Of a stretch of 25,348 nucleotides of DNA, positions 6,992 through 16,006 are shown piece after piece. Where the stretch lies: contig CAJUPW010000009.1 in NCBI GenBank assembly GCA_910588635.1, positions 1 to 25,348 on the forward strand. Reading direction: 5' to 3'. This DNA comes from an uncultured Oscillospiraceae bacterium (GTDB taxonomy: Bacteria; Bacillota; Clostridia; Oscillospirales; Oscillospiraceae). The position numbers were made by a program, and so were the translations under genes. A model generated the notes under the pieces. That model searched no databases and was not told the origin of the DNA. It saw only the letters and a list, made by a program, of their open reading frames with translations. The number at the start of each line of letters is the position of its first letter. Within the stretch, counting starts at the first letter, position 1.

Positions 6992-7053
6992 CCGGAGCGT
7001 TCCCTCCGGGATTTGACTGTCTCCATTATAACGCACAAAGCCGGTTCCGTAAA
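6992..7053 (-). promoter_or_regulatory. fhs promoter and leader hairpin
   Basis: On the minus strand TTTACG (7053-7048), 17 bp, TATAAT (7030-7025). The leader of about 70 nt contains a perfect CCGGAG-N6-CTCCGG hairpin (plus positions 6992-7009). Neither a known riboswitch consensus nor a T-run after this hairpin is visible. Confidence 0.65.
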
Positions 7054-7251
7054 TATAATTTTTTTTTCACATCAGGACAATTACTTTTTTTCATAAAGTA
7101 AAAGGCCAGTTTTACAAAAAAGTGCGGCCCGGTCAAGGCAACCCCCTGTCCCGCAAGGACTCTTTCGCAAAGCAGTGTACCGTTATACTAACACATCAGC
7201 AGTAGACCATGATACTGTACAAGCAACTTTCGATTTCACAGCACATTTTTG

Positions 7252-7292
7252 TTGATTTTCACAATCGGTTGTGATATGATACTTTTTGTATC
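7252..7292 (+). promoter_or_regulatory. Promoter of nhaC with an inverted repeat at the start point
   Basis: TTGATT (7252-7257), 17 bp, TATGAT (7275-7280) with extended TGA. GATAC-TTTTT-GTATC (7278-7292), a perfect inverted repeat, overlaps the -10 end and the predicted start of transcription, a suitable place for a repressor. A second possible -10, TATACT at 7184-7189, lies upstream without a good -35. Because transcription would start near 7287, the nhaC ORF extension to 7249 cannot be translated from this promoter. Confidence 0.6.
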
Positions 7293-7410
7293 GGGGTCCT
7301 GTTGGAGAGGGGCTCTTTTTCCAGGAAAACCATCCTCCCGGAAAAGGAAATCCGGCCGGGCCGCGAAAATCGGAAGAGGAAACATATCTAAGAAAGAGGG
7401 GTACATTTCT

Positions 7411-8949
7411 ATGGCAAGTAACGAAAAAACCCGCAATGTGCGGCTCCCCAACGTAGTTGAGGCGCTGCTCCCCATCGTCGTGATGATGGGCCTGATGATC
7501 TACGGCCTGAACTTCAGCGGTGGGACCTATGTGGACGCCCACATGCCGCTGGCCGTGTCCATCGTGGTGGCCTGCGCCGTGGGCTGCTTCTGCGGCCACA
7601 GCTTCTCCGACATGCTGGCCGGCATGATCGACCGGCTGAACGCCACCATGGAGGCCATCCTGATCCTGTGTACGGTTGGTCTGCTGGTCGCCTCCTTCCT
7701 CATGTCTGGCACCATCCCCGCCCTGATCTACTACGGGCTGAACCTGCTCACTCCCCAGCTGTTCCTACCCATCGGCTGCATCCTGTGCGCCATCGTGGGC
7801 CTGGCCTGCGGCTCCTCCTGGACCGCCACCGCCACCATGGGTATCGCCATGCTGGGCATCGGCGCCGGCCTGGGTATCCCCGCCCCCATCACCGCCGGTA
7901 TGGCTATCTCCGGCGCCTATGTGGGCGACAAGTTCTCCCCCCTGTCCGACACCACCAACCTGGCCGCCGCCGTGTCTGAGACCGGCCTGTTCGACCACGT
8001 GACCGCCATGGTGTCCACCACCGCCCCCACCTTCGTCCTGGCCCTGATCGGCTACGCCATCCTGGGCGTGACCACCAGCTCCGGCAGCTACGATCCTACT
8101 GTCGCTGTTGAGCTCCAGGCCGCCCTGAAGGAGGGCTTCAATATGAGCCCCATCCTGCTGGTTCCCATCCTGGTGGTTATCGGCGCCTGCATTATGCGTC
8201 TGCCCGGCCTGGTGGGTATCGCTCTGTCCGTGGGCACCGGCGTGCTCTTTGCCGTCATCTTCCAGGGCGTGGGCAGCCTGGCCGACCTGTTCGACATGCT
8301 GCACTACGGCTACTCCTTCGAGTCCAGCAACGAGCTGGCTGTCAGCCTGCTGAACCGCGGCGGCATGGAGCACACCATGTGGACCATCAACCTGATCCTT
8401 CTGGCTGTGGCCTACGGCGGCGCTCTGGAGCGCTGCGGCTGCACCGAGGCCCTGTTCGGCAAGCTGAAGAACCGGCTGAACTCCGTGGGCAGCCTGATTT
8501 TCACCACCATGGCCACCTCCCTGTTCTGCGACGCCACCATGTGCGACCAGTTCCTGGGCATCGGCGTTCCCGCCCCCCTGTACGTGGAGAAGTATGACGA
8601 GCTGGGCCTGAGCCGCAATATGATGTCCCGCACCCTGGAGGACTGCGGCACCCTGTGGGCCGCCATGTTCCCCTGGACCGGCTGCGGCGCTTACCAGATG
8701 GGCGTGTTTGAAATGAGCACCTTCACCTACTTCCCCTTCGCCTTCGTGAACCTGCTCAACCCCATCTATGCCGCCATCACCGCCTTTATGGGCCGCAACA
8801 TCTTCTGGGCTGACGGCTCCTACACCAACATCTTCGGCAAGACCAAGGCCGGCAAGCCCGCCGCCGCCCCCGCCGAGGCCCACGAGAAGGCCCTGAAGGC
8901 TCTGGAAGCCCGCCGCGCCGCCGGCAAGGCCCCCAAGATCAGCGCCTGA
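7411..8949 (+). CDS. nhaC: NhaC-family Na+/H+ antiporter (possible amino-acid or metabolite antiporter)
   Basis: A 512-residue polytopic membrane protein of the NhaC / Na_H_antiporter family, with about 11-12 hydrophobic segments. The family signature GDKFSPLSDTTNLAA is at about 172-186, and other marks are ALIYYGLNLL and FCDATMCDQFLGIG. The start is ATG 7411 after AGAGGGG, which gives MASNEKTRNVRLPN; the longer reading from 7249 precedes the promoter. The C-terminus is an Ala/Lys-rich cytosolic tail. Members exchange Na+ and H+, sometimes coupled to organic substrates as in malate/lactate antiport. The two following genes and hutH lie in the same direction without a T-rich terminator, so transport of histidine or urocanate is an attractive but unproven reading. 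Confidence 0.88.
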   Translation: MASNEKTRNVRLPNVVEALLPIVVMMGLMIYGLNFSGGTYVDAHMPLAVSIVVACAVGCFCGHSFSDMLAGMIDRLNATMEAILILCTVGLLVASFLMSGTIPALIYYGLNLLTPQLFLPIGCILCAIVGLACGSSWTATATMGIAMLGIGAGLGIPAPITAGMAISGAYVGDKFSPLSDTTNLAAAVSETGLFDHVTAMVSTTAPTFVLALIGYAILGVTTSSGSYDPTVAVELQAALKEGFNMSPILLVPILVVIGACIMRLPGLVGIALSVGTGVLFAVIFQGVGSLADLFDMLHYGYSFESSNELAVSLLNRGGMEHTMWTINLILLAVAYGGALERCGCTEALFGKLKNRLNSVGSLIFTTMATSLFCDATMCDQFLGIGVPAPLYVEKYDELGLSRNMMSRTLEDCGTLWAAMFPWTGCGAYQMGVFEMSTFTYFPFAFVNLLNPIYAAITAFMGRNIFWADGSYTNIFGKTKAGKPAAAPAEAHEKALKALEARRAAGKAPKISA

Positions 8950-8977
8950 TCGTCTCTGACGTAACTTTGTGACAGCT

Positions 8978-9016
8978 CCGCCCCCGTAGGGGGGTGGACA
9001 CCAAAAGGTCTTTTGG
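8978..9016. other. Two adjacent hairpin sequences after nhaC
   Basis: CCGCCCCC-GTA-GGGGGGTGG (8978-8997) and CCAAAAG-GT-CTTTTGG (9001-9016) are strong inverted repeats in the 86-base gap after nhaC. Neither is followed by a T run. They may protect the upstream mRNA end or cause partial termination. Confidence 0.45.
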
Positions 9017-9035
9017 TGAAGAAAGGAATCTGCCT

Positions 9036-9530
9036 GTGAGCGCAAAACCTCTCCCCTGGGCCGATCTGACCGGCCCCGTCTACCTCCCCCGGGAGCTGAA
9101 GCCCCGAAAGCCCTATATTATCTACAGCTGCTGGGCTATGGTGGTCCTCCTGCTGATCGGCGGTATCTTCACCCGGTTTAAGATTGCCCTGATCTTCGGT
9201 GTGCTCTACAGCCTCACCCTGCTGACCAAAAAGGATGTGGCCGTAACCGAGCGGGGGCTGGAAATCTTCTATCAAATGAGGATTACCACCAACTACAACT
9301 TCTGGCCCTGGGCGGAGATCAACGCCATCGTGGTGGAGGACCGGAATCACCCTGAGCTCATCGCCCTCCACATCGGGCGGGGCAGCATGAGCAAACGCTT
9401 TTTCTTCACCCGGCCCGACACCGAGAAAATTCTGGTGCTGGCCCGGGAGAAACACCCCGGCGTTCCCGTACGCCAGGTAACCGACAACCCCCGTTCCGGT
9501 AAATTTTCCCGCCGGAGCAAGGGGCTATGA
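9036..9530 (+). CDS. Small two-TM membrane protein with a PH-like domain, function unknown
   Basis: A 164-residue protein. The frame can be read from a GTG at 8994, but the GTG at 9036 is preferred because GAAAGGA lies 8 bases before it, while the upstream codons overlap a hairpin. A cytosolic Pro-rich N-terminus (YLPRELKPRKPY) is followed by two close membrane segments (about 32-48 and 51-66). A cytosolic domain then shows VTERGLEIFYQM and PWAEINAIVVED and ends in a helix, the pattern of bacterial PH-like (YcxB-type) domains. The last 15 residues are basic. It lies between nhaC and hutH in the same direction. No enzymatic motif is visible and no specific role can be assigned. Confidence 0.7.
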   Translation: MSAKPLPWADLTGPVYLPRELKPRKPYIIYSCWAMVVLLLIGGIFTRFKIALIFGVLYSLTLLTKKDVAVTERGLEIFYQMRITTNYNFWPWAEINAIVVEDRNHPELIALHIGRGSMSKRFFFTRPDTEKILVLAREKHPGVPVRQVTDNPRSGKFSRRSKGL

Positions 9531-9536
9531 ACCTTC

Positions 9537-9574
9537 GCGGCCCCCAGAGGGACCCCCTGCCCTTTGGGGGCCGC
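9537..9574 (+). other. Strong hairpin between the PH-like gene and hutH
   Basis: GCGGCCCCCA (9537-9546) pairs perfectly with TGGGGGCCGC (9565-9574); the loop can form a further GGG/CCC pair. It is followed by GCCCTAATTT rather than a T run. A smaller hairpin, TCGGC-TTAT-GCCGA, is at 9593-9606. Together they could attenuate transcription or act as processing sites before hutH. Confidence 0.55.
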
Positions 9575-9633
9575 GCCCTAATTTGGCAACAATCGGCTTA
9601 TGCCGAAAAATATATAAAAGTGAGGTAACTACC

Positions 9634-11202
<1,569 letters not shown>

Positions 11203-11205
11203 GCC

Positions 11206-11982
11206 GTGAAGCTGAACATCCTGCGGGCCGACCCCGCGGGAAATATCACCCTCTTTGTGCTGGACCCGGTCCCCGTTGGGGACCGGGCCGGCATTGCCGC
11301 CCGGCTGATGGCCTTGCCCGGCAGCGATGTGGAGCAGGTAGGCTACCTCTGCCCGCCTGTGATGGGCGGGGCCGGCCGGATGGAAATGGCCGGGGGTGAG
11401 TTCTGCGGCAACGCCACCCGGGCCTTCGGAATGCTGATATCCCGGCGTCTGGGCGGGGAGCCTCAGGTGCTGGTGGAGGTCAGCGGCTGTGCGGCTCCGG
11501 TGGCCGTGGACGTGGACCTGTCCGGCGGGACCGCCCGTGCCCAGATGCCTCTGCCCCGTTCCGTGAGCCGGGTGGAGGCGGACGGCCATTCCGGTACCCT
11601 GGTAGACCTGGGGGGCATCGCCCACCTGGTGGTGGAGGACATTCCGCCCAGCCTGGAATTCTTTCAAAAAGCCGAGCCGCTGTTTGAGCGCTTCCCCGGC
11701 GCAGAGGCCTACGGCGTCATCTTTCTGGACGCCCGGAAGGGGACCTTGACCCCGCTGGTAAAGGTGCCTGCGGCGGACACCCTGGTGTGGGAGGGGAGCT
11801 GCGGCTCCGGCTCCCTGGCCGCCGCCGTGGCTCAGAGCCGGACCGACGGCCCCTTTGTCCGGGCGTATGTCCAGCCCGCCGGGACGGTGGAGGCCTCCGT
11901 CATCCGGAAAAATGGGAAAGCGGCGTCCGCCTGGATCGGCGGTCCGGTGATCCTGGATTCCCCTTGTGAGATCGAGATATAA
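11206..11982 (+). CDS. DapF-fold cofactor-independent amino-acid racemase/epimerase, possible histidine racemase
   Basis: A 258-residue protein with the two-domain diaminopimelate epimerase fold and both catalytic cysteines: Cys67 in GGEFCGNATRA and Cys199 in GSCGSGSLAAA. It differs from true DapF: the N-terminal GND(F) motif reads GNIT, and the CGNGARC motif reads CGNATRA, so meso-DAP is unlikely to be the substrate. DapF-like enzymes that racemise histidine without a cofactor are known (CntK of staphylopine synthesis, a Fusobacterium enzyme). The GTG start lies 4 bases after the hutH stop without a clear ribosome site, implying translational coupling to hutH. I infer a role in interconverting D- and L-histidine. 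Other substrates, such as proline-type compounds, remain possible. Confidence 0.75.
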   Translation: MKLNILRADPAGNITLFVLDPVPVGDRAGIAARLMALPGSDVEQVGYLCPPVMGGAGRMEMAGGEFCGNATRAFGMLISRRLGGEPQVLVEVSGCAAPVAVDVDLSGGTARAQMPLPRSVSRVEADGHSGTLVDLGGIAHLVVEDIPPSLEFFQKAEPLFERFPGAEAYGVIFLDARKGTLTPLVKVPAADTLVWEGSCGSGSLAAAVAQSRTDGPFVRAYVQPAGTVEASVIRKNGKAASAWIGGPVILDSPCEIEI

Positions 11983-11997
11983 GGAGGAGCTTCGGCT

Positions 11998-12300
11998 ATG
12001 CCTCGTATCCGTAATGACCGCAACGATTCCATCGATCAGCTGTTCCGCGCCATTCTGTCCCTCCAAAACCTGGACGAGTGCTACCGCTTCTTCGGCGACC
12101 TGTTCACCGTGCAGGAGCTGTCCGCCTTCGCCCAGCGGCTCCAGGTGGCCCGGATGCTCTCCGAGGGCATGACCTACGAGATTATCCGTGGGGAGATTGC
12201 CACCAGCAGCTCCACCATCACCCGGGTGAACACCGAGCTGCGCTACGGTTCCGGAGGCTATCAGATGGTCCTGGACCGGCTGCGGGACCCAACAGAATAA
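11998..12300 (+). CDS. YerC/YecD-family TrpR-like transcriptional regulator
   Basis: A 100-residue all-helical protein of the TrpR superfamily (YerC/YecD type). The helix-turn-helix is visible in SAFAQRLQVARMLSEGMTYEIIRGEIATSS read in pieces: the QRLQVARML helix, then GMTYEIIRGE, then the recognition helix ATSSSTITRVNTEL. The ATG follows AAGGAGGAG and lies 15 bases after the racemase gene. TrpR-family proteins of this type in Firmicutes have been proposed as histidine-responsive regulators, which fits its position after hutH. It may repress the transcript that encodes it. A strong terminator follows and ends the set. The ligand and DNA site are not shown by the sequence. Confidence 0.85.
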   Translation: MPRIRNDRNDSIDQLFRAILSLQNLDECYRFFGDLFTVQELSAFAQRLQVARMLSEGMTYEIIRGEIATSSSTITRVNTELRYGSGGYQMVLDRLRDPTE

Positions 12301-12307
12301 AAAGCGT

Positions 12308-12340
12308 ACCGCCCGGAGCGTTTTGCTCCGGGCGGTTTTC
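12308..12340 (+). terminator. Strong terminator after the histidine gene set
   Basis: ACCGCCCGGAGC (12308-12319) pairs perfectly with GCTCCGGGCGGT (12325-12336) around GTTTT and is followed by TTTTC. It lies between converging genes. On the minus strand a TTTTTATT tract comes a few bases after the stem, so it probably also ends the gene at 12341-13435. Confidence 0.93.
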
Positions 12341-13435
12341 TTAGTATGTTCTGGTGTATGGATGGTGATAGAGCAGCTCTTCCAGGGTGAGTGGATCGTT
12401 GGGATTGACCCAGCCGCGCCCTCCGTCCATTGGATCCGGGCTCCAGACCGTCATGCCCTTGTAGAGACCCGGTTCCTCCGCCGGCTCCGGCTCCAGATGT
12501 TTATTGAGTATGATGCTTCCGTCTACAATTTTGGTCTCAACCTCTCCGCGGCGGAAATGCTGAGTCCAGGTTCCGTTTTCCAGATAGTTTACCTTGAAAA
12601 AGGTTCCGTTCTCGGAAGTGAACATCTCATTGTAAAATGTTCCGGTCAGCTCAGCTTGCAATTGAGGCGTGTCCGGGGAGACATCATCGTATCCATAACC
12701 GTAAGGCTCATAGGACTGCCAGATTCCCCGGTGATACAGGAGCTCACTGTCCTCAGCTTGAGTCATTTCTCCCAAGAATATGTTAAAAAAGAGGTCGTTT
12801 TCTTGGCTAAAAGATGTCACCCCGTAGTTCGCATTATAATATACCCCCCATGTCCCCCGGTTACGCCGACCGCCGTCCCGGAAGTAGGTCAGTTGTGTAA
12901 AATACTGCCATGTATTCCGTTCAATAATCTCCTCCGGTGTGGATTCCCCATGCCAGAAGTACAGCGCCGGGTGGCTGGGGTCAGGCTCGGCAGTCATCTC
13001 CTCGCCGTCGTAGAAAACATGCCAGGAAAATCCCTGTTCATGCAGCAGCTCCTCGTAGGGCTCCATGCACTCATACCAGAACTTGTTGGCCATTGGGTCG
13101 GCGCCCAGCCGGTTGACGGCCAGCGGGTCCTCCGCCTCGCAGGCCTCTATGATGCTGTCCAAATAGGCCCGGTACTCCGCGGTAAAGCCCTCCGGCTGGG
13201 GGAACTCTACAGCCGCGGGGGCGGGGGCGCTCAGGGCCACAGTGACCGTCACCACAGCTGCGGCGGCGAACATAAACCCCGGCACCCGCCGCCGTTTTTT
13301 TGGCGGGACGGACACGCCGGACAACTGTCCGAACTCCCGGCCGGATCGGTCCTGCTCCGGCCCCGGGGAGGCGAACTCGGGAGCGGGCGGGCTGAACTCC
13401 TCCCCTGGGGAGGAAAATTCCCTGTCGTTTATCAT
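12341..13435 (-). CDS. Single-pass membrane protein of unknown function
   Basis: A 364-residue protein that I do not recognise. The N-terminal 45 residues are low-complexity and acidic/Pro-rich, with a loose repeat of the type EFxSPGPE/EEFSPPAPE. A KKRRR stop-transfer signal and one membrane segment (about 52-71, FMFAAAAVVTVTVAL) follow, and about 290 residues would then be outside the cell. The outer part is aromatic-rich (YYNANYGV, GTFYNEMF, GTWTQHF), suggesting a beta-rich fold with MORN-like GxF/GxW turns, but no catalytic motif stands out. It begins 4 bases after the stop of the MscS gene with a GAGGAG site, so the two form an operon. A role in envelope sensing is only a guess. Confidence 0.75.
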   Translation of the reverse strand: MINDREFSSPGEEFSPPAPEFASPGPEQDRSGREFGQLSGVSVPPKKRRRVPGFMFAAAAVVTVTVALSAPAPAAVEFPQPEGFTAEYRAYLDSIIEACEAEDPLAVNRLGADPMANKFWYECMEPYEELLHEQGFSWHVFYDGEEMTAEPDPSHPALYFWHGESTPEEIIERNTWQYFTQLTYFRDGGRRNRGTWGVYYNANYGVTSFSQENDLFFNIFLGEMTQAEDSELLYHRGIWQSYEPYGYGYDDVSPDTPQLQAELTGTFYNEMFTSENGTFFKVNYLENGTWTQHFRRGEVETKIVDGSIILNKHLEPEPAEEPGLYKGMTVWSPDPMDGGRGWVNPNDPLTLEELLYHHPYTRTY

Positions 13436-13439
13436 GGGA

Positions 13440-14330
13440 TCACTCCTCGACCACCTTCAGCTCGGCCACGGGGTTGGGAATGCCCGCTTCCTCGAAGGCC
13501 AGCAGCAGCGTGCGGTTCAGAACCCGCTGGGCCGCGTAAATGTCCCGCTCAACCACCTTGGCGGAGATGCGCAGGATTACCGCGTCGTTGGCGTTGTCCA
13601 AGGCCTGCACGCCCAGATATCTGGGCGTGTCCTGAAACAGCTCGGGCCACTCCTTCTGCAGGGTAGGCAGGACCTCGGCCAGCTTCTCCTCCGCCCGGAG
13701 CAGGTAGCCCTGATAGGGGATTCCGACGTCGCACACCGCGAAGGAGCTGTCGCTGGAGCGGTTAATCAGGTTGCGTATGTCGGAGTTGTTGATGATCTTC
13801 ACATTTCCGCCCGTGTCGGTGATGCTGGTGGTGCGGATGCCGATTTGGGTGACCGTTCCCCGGAAGTCGTCCACCACGATGATGTCGCCCACCTCGTACT
13901 GGTGTTCAAACAGCATGAAGGTGCCGGTGACCACGTCGGCGATCAGGCTCTCCGCCCCGAAGCCGATAATCAGAGCCATCACCCCGGCGGCGGCCAGAAG
14001 GGCCTTCACATCCACGCCCAGAATGCTCAGTCCCCACAGCAGCCCCACCAGCATGACCAGGTAGCGCAGAGCGCTGCCGGCCAGGGTGCGGACGGTGCGG
14101 CCGTGGCCGGTGGCCGGAGCCCAGCGCTCCAGCAGAAGCCGGACCAGGACGGAGGCCAGCGTCAGCCCGGAGAGCAGCATAATCAGCCGGGAAACGATCC
14201 TCCAGACCGACGGGACCGGCTCGACGTACGCGGCCAGGATATCACCCACCGGGCCAGACAGGCCCAGCATAGCCGCCAGCACGGCGGCGGAGACAATCAG
14301 CTTGACAATTGACGAAGGGCGCTGTTTCAT
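13440..14330 (-). CDS. MscS-family small-conductance mechanosensitive channel
   Basis: A 296-residue MscS channel that opens under membrane tension to release solutes on osmotic downshock. Three membrane segments (about 8-30, 43-66, 85-105) are followed by the pore-lining helix with small residues, LLAAAGVMALIIGFGAES (111-128). The beta-domain follows: YEVGDIIVVDDFRGTV (145-160) and NVKIINNSDI (176-185). The alpha/beta cytosolic vestibule completes the protein. The length matches the short YkuT-type channels of Firmicutes. The ATG at 14330 has a GAGAGAG site. It is transcribed from a good promoter (14378-14406) together with the following membrane protein. Confidence 0.93.
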   Translation of the reverse strand: MKQRPSSIVKLIVSAAVLAAMLGLSGPVGDILAAYVEPVPSVWRIVSRLIMLLSGLTLASVLVRLLLERWAPATGHGRTVRTLAGSALRYLVMLVGLLWGLSILGVDVKALLAAAGVMALIIGFGAESLIADVVTGTFMLFEHQYEVGDIIVVDDFRGTVTQIGIRTTSITDTGGNVKIINNSDIRNLINRSSDSSFAVCDVGIPYQGYLLRAEEKLAEVLPTLQKEWPELFQDTPRYLGVQALDNANDAVILRISAKVVERDIYAAQRVLNRTLLLAFEEAGIPNPVAELKVVEE

Positions 14331-14377
14331 TGTACATCATCTCTCTCACCATCGAATTTTGTCGGTTCCGTACGAAA

Positions 14378-14406
14378 ATTTTACCATGTCCGCCCGAGGA
14401 AATCAA
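14378..14406 (-). promoter_or_regulatory. Promoter of the mscS operon
   Basis: On the minus strand TTGATT (14406-14401), 17 bp, TAAAAT (14383-14378) with an extended TGG directly before the -10. It begins 20 bases beyond the terminator of the upstream SPFH gene, so the two units are separate. Confidence 0.7.
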
Positions 14407-14425
14407 GGTCGGTATTCCGCTCCGC

Positions 14426-14461
14426 AAAAAACGCCCCGCCTGTTTTGGAACAGGCGGGGCG
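14426..14461 (-). terminator. Terminator of the NfeD-SPFH operon
   Basis: On the minus strand CGCCCCGCCTG pairs perfectly with CAGGCGGGGCG around an 8-nt loop and runs into TTTTTT (plus 14426-14431 AAAAAA). It lies 8 bases after the SPFH gene stop. Confidence 0.95.
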
Positions 14462-14469
14462 CGTTTCAT

Positions 14470-15453
14470 TTACTGCTTTGGCACCGTTTTGGTGACGGTG
14501 GCCTTGGGATCCTCGGTGTCGAACACGGTCTTGGCGGCGGCGGCAAGGCCCGCAATGCCCTGGAGCTCGGAGGGAATGATAATCTTGGTGGCCTTGCCGT
14601 TGGCGGCGGCGGTGAAGGCCTCCAGGGCCTTGATGGTGAGCACGCCCTGGCCGGGGGCGGACTCGTTGATGAGGCGGATGGCGTCGGCAGTGGCCTGCTG
14701 AACCTTCATAATGGCCTCAGCCTCGGCCTCGGCCTCCAGAATCTTGGCCTGCTTTGCGCCCTCTGCCTGGAGGATGGCCGCCTGCTTGGCGGCGTCGGCC
14801 CGGAGAATGGCGGACTGCTTCTCACCCTCGGCCACCAGGATCTGGGACTGCTTCTGGCCCTCAGCCTGAAGGATGGCCTCCCGGCGCTCACGCTCAGCCC
14901 GCATCTGCTTCTCCATGGACTCCTGAATGTCTCTGGGGGGCATGATATTTTTCAGCTCTACCCGGTTGACCTTGATACCCCAGGGGTCGGTGGCCTCGTC
15001 CAGGAGGGCGCGCATCTTGGTGTTGATGTGATCGCGGCTGGTGAGGGTCTGGTCCAGCTCCAGGTCGCCGATGATGTTCCGCAAGGTGGTGGCGGTGAGA
15101 TTCTCAATGGCGGACATGGGGTTTTCAATACCGTAGGTGTACAGCCTGGGGTCGGTGATCTGGAAGTAGACCACCGAGTCGATCTGCATGGTGACGTTGT
15201 CCTTGGTGATGACGGGCTGGGGAGCGAAGTCCACCACCTGCTCCTTCAGTGACACGTTTTTGACCACCCGGTCGATAAAGGGCACCTTAAATTTCAGGCC
15301 CTCGTTCCACACGGCGTAGAACACGCCCAGCCGGGTGATGACGTAGGCCCGGGACTGGGGCACGATCTTCACGCAGGAGCCGAAAATAATCAGCAATACG
15401 ATGACAAGTCCGACGATGGGCAGCACAACTGTTAAAATTTCCATAGGACCCAT
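14470..15453 (-). CDS. SPFH/band-7 membrane protein (stomatin/QmcA-like)
   Basis: A 327-residue SPFH-domain protein. It has one N-terminal membrane anchor (about 5-27), then the band-7 domain with VPQSRAYVITRLGVFY, KVPFIDRVV, SLKEQVVDF and LTATTLRNIIGDLELDQTL. A long coiled-coil follows (about 180-250) made of five nearly exact 11-residue units of the type (A/S)xILxAEGxKQ. The C-terminus after PGQGVLTIKALEAF is typical of the paraslipin/QmcA group. Such proteins form large ring-like assemblies in the membrane that control proteases and lipid domains. Its partner is the NfeD protein encoded 24 bases upstream. The ATG at 15453 follows AGGAGAGG. Confidence 0.95.
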   Translation of the reverse strand: MGPMEILTVVLPIVGLVIVLLIIFGSCVKIVPQSRAYVITRLGVFYAVWNEGLKFKVPFIDRVVKNVSLKEQVVDFAPQPVITKDNVTMQIDSVVYFQITDPRLYTYGIENPMSAIENLTATTLRNIIGDLELDQTLTSRDHINTKMRALLDEATDPWGIKVNRVELKNIMPPRDIQESMEKQMRAERERREAILQAEGQKQSQILVAEGEKQSAILRADAAKQAAILQAEGAKQAKILEAEAEAEAIMKVQQATADAIRLINESAPGQGVLTIKALEAFTAAANGKATKIIIPSELQGIAGLAAAAKTVFDTEDPKATVTKTVPKQ

Positions 15454-15477
15454 AACAACCTCTCCTTTTTCATTGAA

Positions 15478-15906
15478 TTACAGAGCTTCCACAAATACTT
15501 TGACGCCCTCGATGCGCCGGACCTTCGCCTGTGCCCCGGCGGGGATGACCACGCCCATCTCGCTGCGGGCGGTCCAGACCTGCCCGAGGACGCTGACCCG
15601 GCCGGTCCCGGCGTCGTTGTCCACCGTCTCGGTGACCGTGGCGGTCTGACCAATCACCCGGTCGGCGTTTGTAGGGGAGCGCCGGGGCTTGATGTGCCGC
15701 GCCGCAGCGGGGCGGATCAGGGCCAGCGCCGCTGTGGACACCACCGCGAATACAACGAGCTGAAGCCAGAACTGAACGCCCGCGCAGGCCGCCAGAAACG
15801 CGCCCAGGGCCCCCGCGGCGAACCAGATGCACACCAGTCCCACCGTGGCCGCTTCTCCCGCGCACAGGGCAATGACAGCGGCCAGCCAGAAAACCTTAAA
15901 TCCCAC
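15478..15906 (-). CDS. NfeD-family membrane protein
   Basis: A 142-residue short NfeD protein: two to three membrane helices in the first 65 residues (VFWLAAVIALCAGEAA, IWFAAGALGAFLAACAG, LVVFAVVSTAALALI), then a cytosolic OB-fold domain with GQTATVTETVDND and GRVSVLGQVWTARSE. NfeD and SPFH proteins are encoded together widely and work as a pair. The frame has an ATG at 15924, but an AAAGGAGG ribosome site lies inside that extension. The GTG at 15906, 7 bases after it, is therefore the better start. The gene begins the nfeD-SPFH operon. Confidence 0.88.
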   Translation of the reverse strand: MGFKVFWLAAVIALCAGEAATVGLVCIWFAAGALGAFLAACAGVQFWLQLVVFAVVSTAALALIRPAAARHIKPRRSPTNADRVIGQTATVTETVDNDAGTGRVSVLGQVWTARSEMGVVIPAGAQAKVRRIEGVKVFVEAL

Positions 15907-15950
15907 GACGATGCCTCCTTTCAAGTCAACGGGTAGATAAAACCATCTCT

Positions 15951-15979
15951 ATCATATCATGTCCGCGAAAAAAATACCA
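15951..15979 (-). promoter_or_regulatory. Probable promoter of the NfeD-SPFH operon
   Basis: On the minus strand an extended -10, TGA-TATGAT (hexamer 15956-15951), lies about 45 bases before the NfeD start. The -35 region (TGGTAT at about 15979-15974) is poor, so the extended -10 must carry most of the recognition. The same TGATATGAT appears in the nhaC promoter. Confidence 0.5.
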
Positions 15980-16006
15980 CCATGACGAAGAAATTTTTAA
16001 TAAATT

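Noticed and set aside
5249..7096. 615-codon open frame on the plus strand opposite fhs
   Set aside because: Antisense shadow of a highly conserved gene in GC-rich DNA; composition dominated by Gly/Leu/His/Val repeats and no ribosome site.
7249..7410. 54-codon extension of NhaC
   Set aside because: It begins before the predicted promoter and encodes a non-family basic stretch; ATG 7411 has a good ribosome site.
14716..14880. Tandem DNA repeat inside the SPFH gene
   Set aside because: Explained by the 11-residue coiled-coil repeats of the SPFH protein, a normal family trait.
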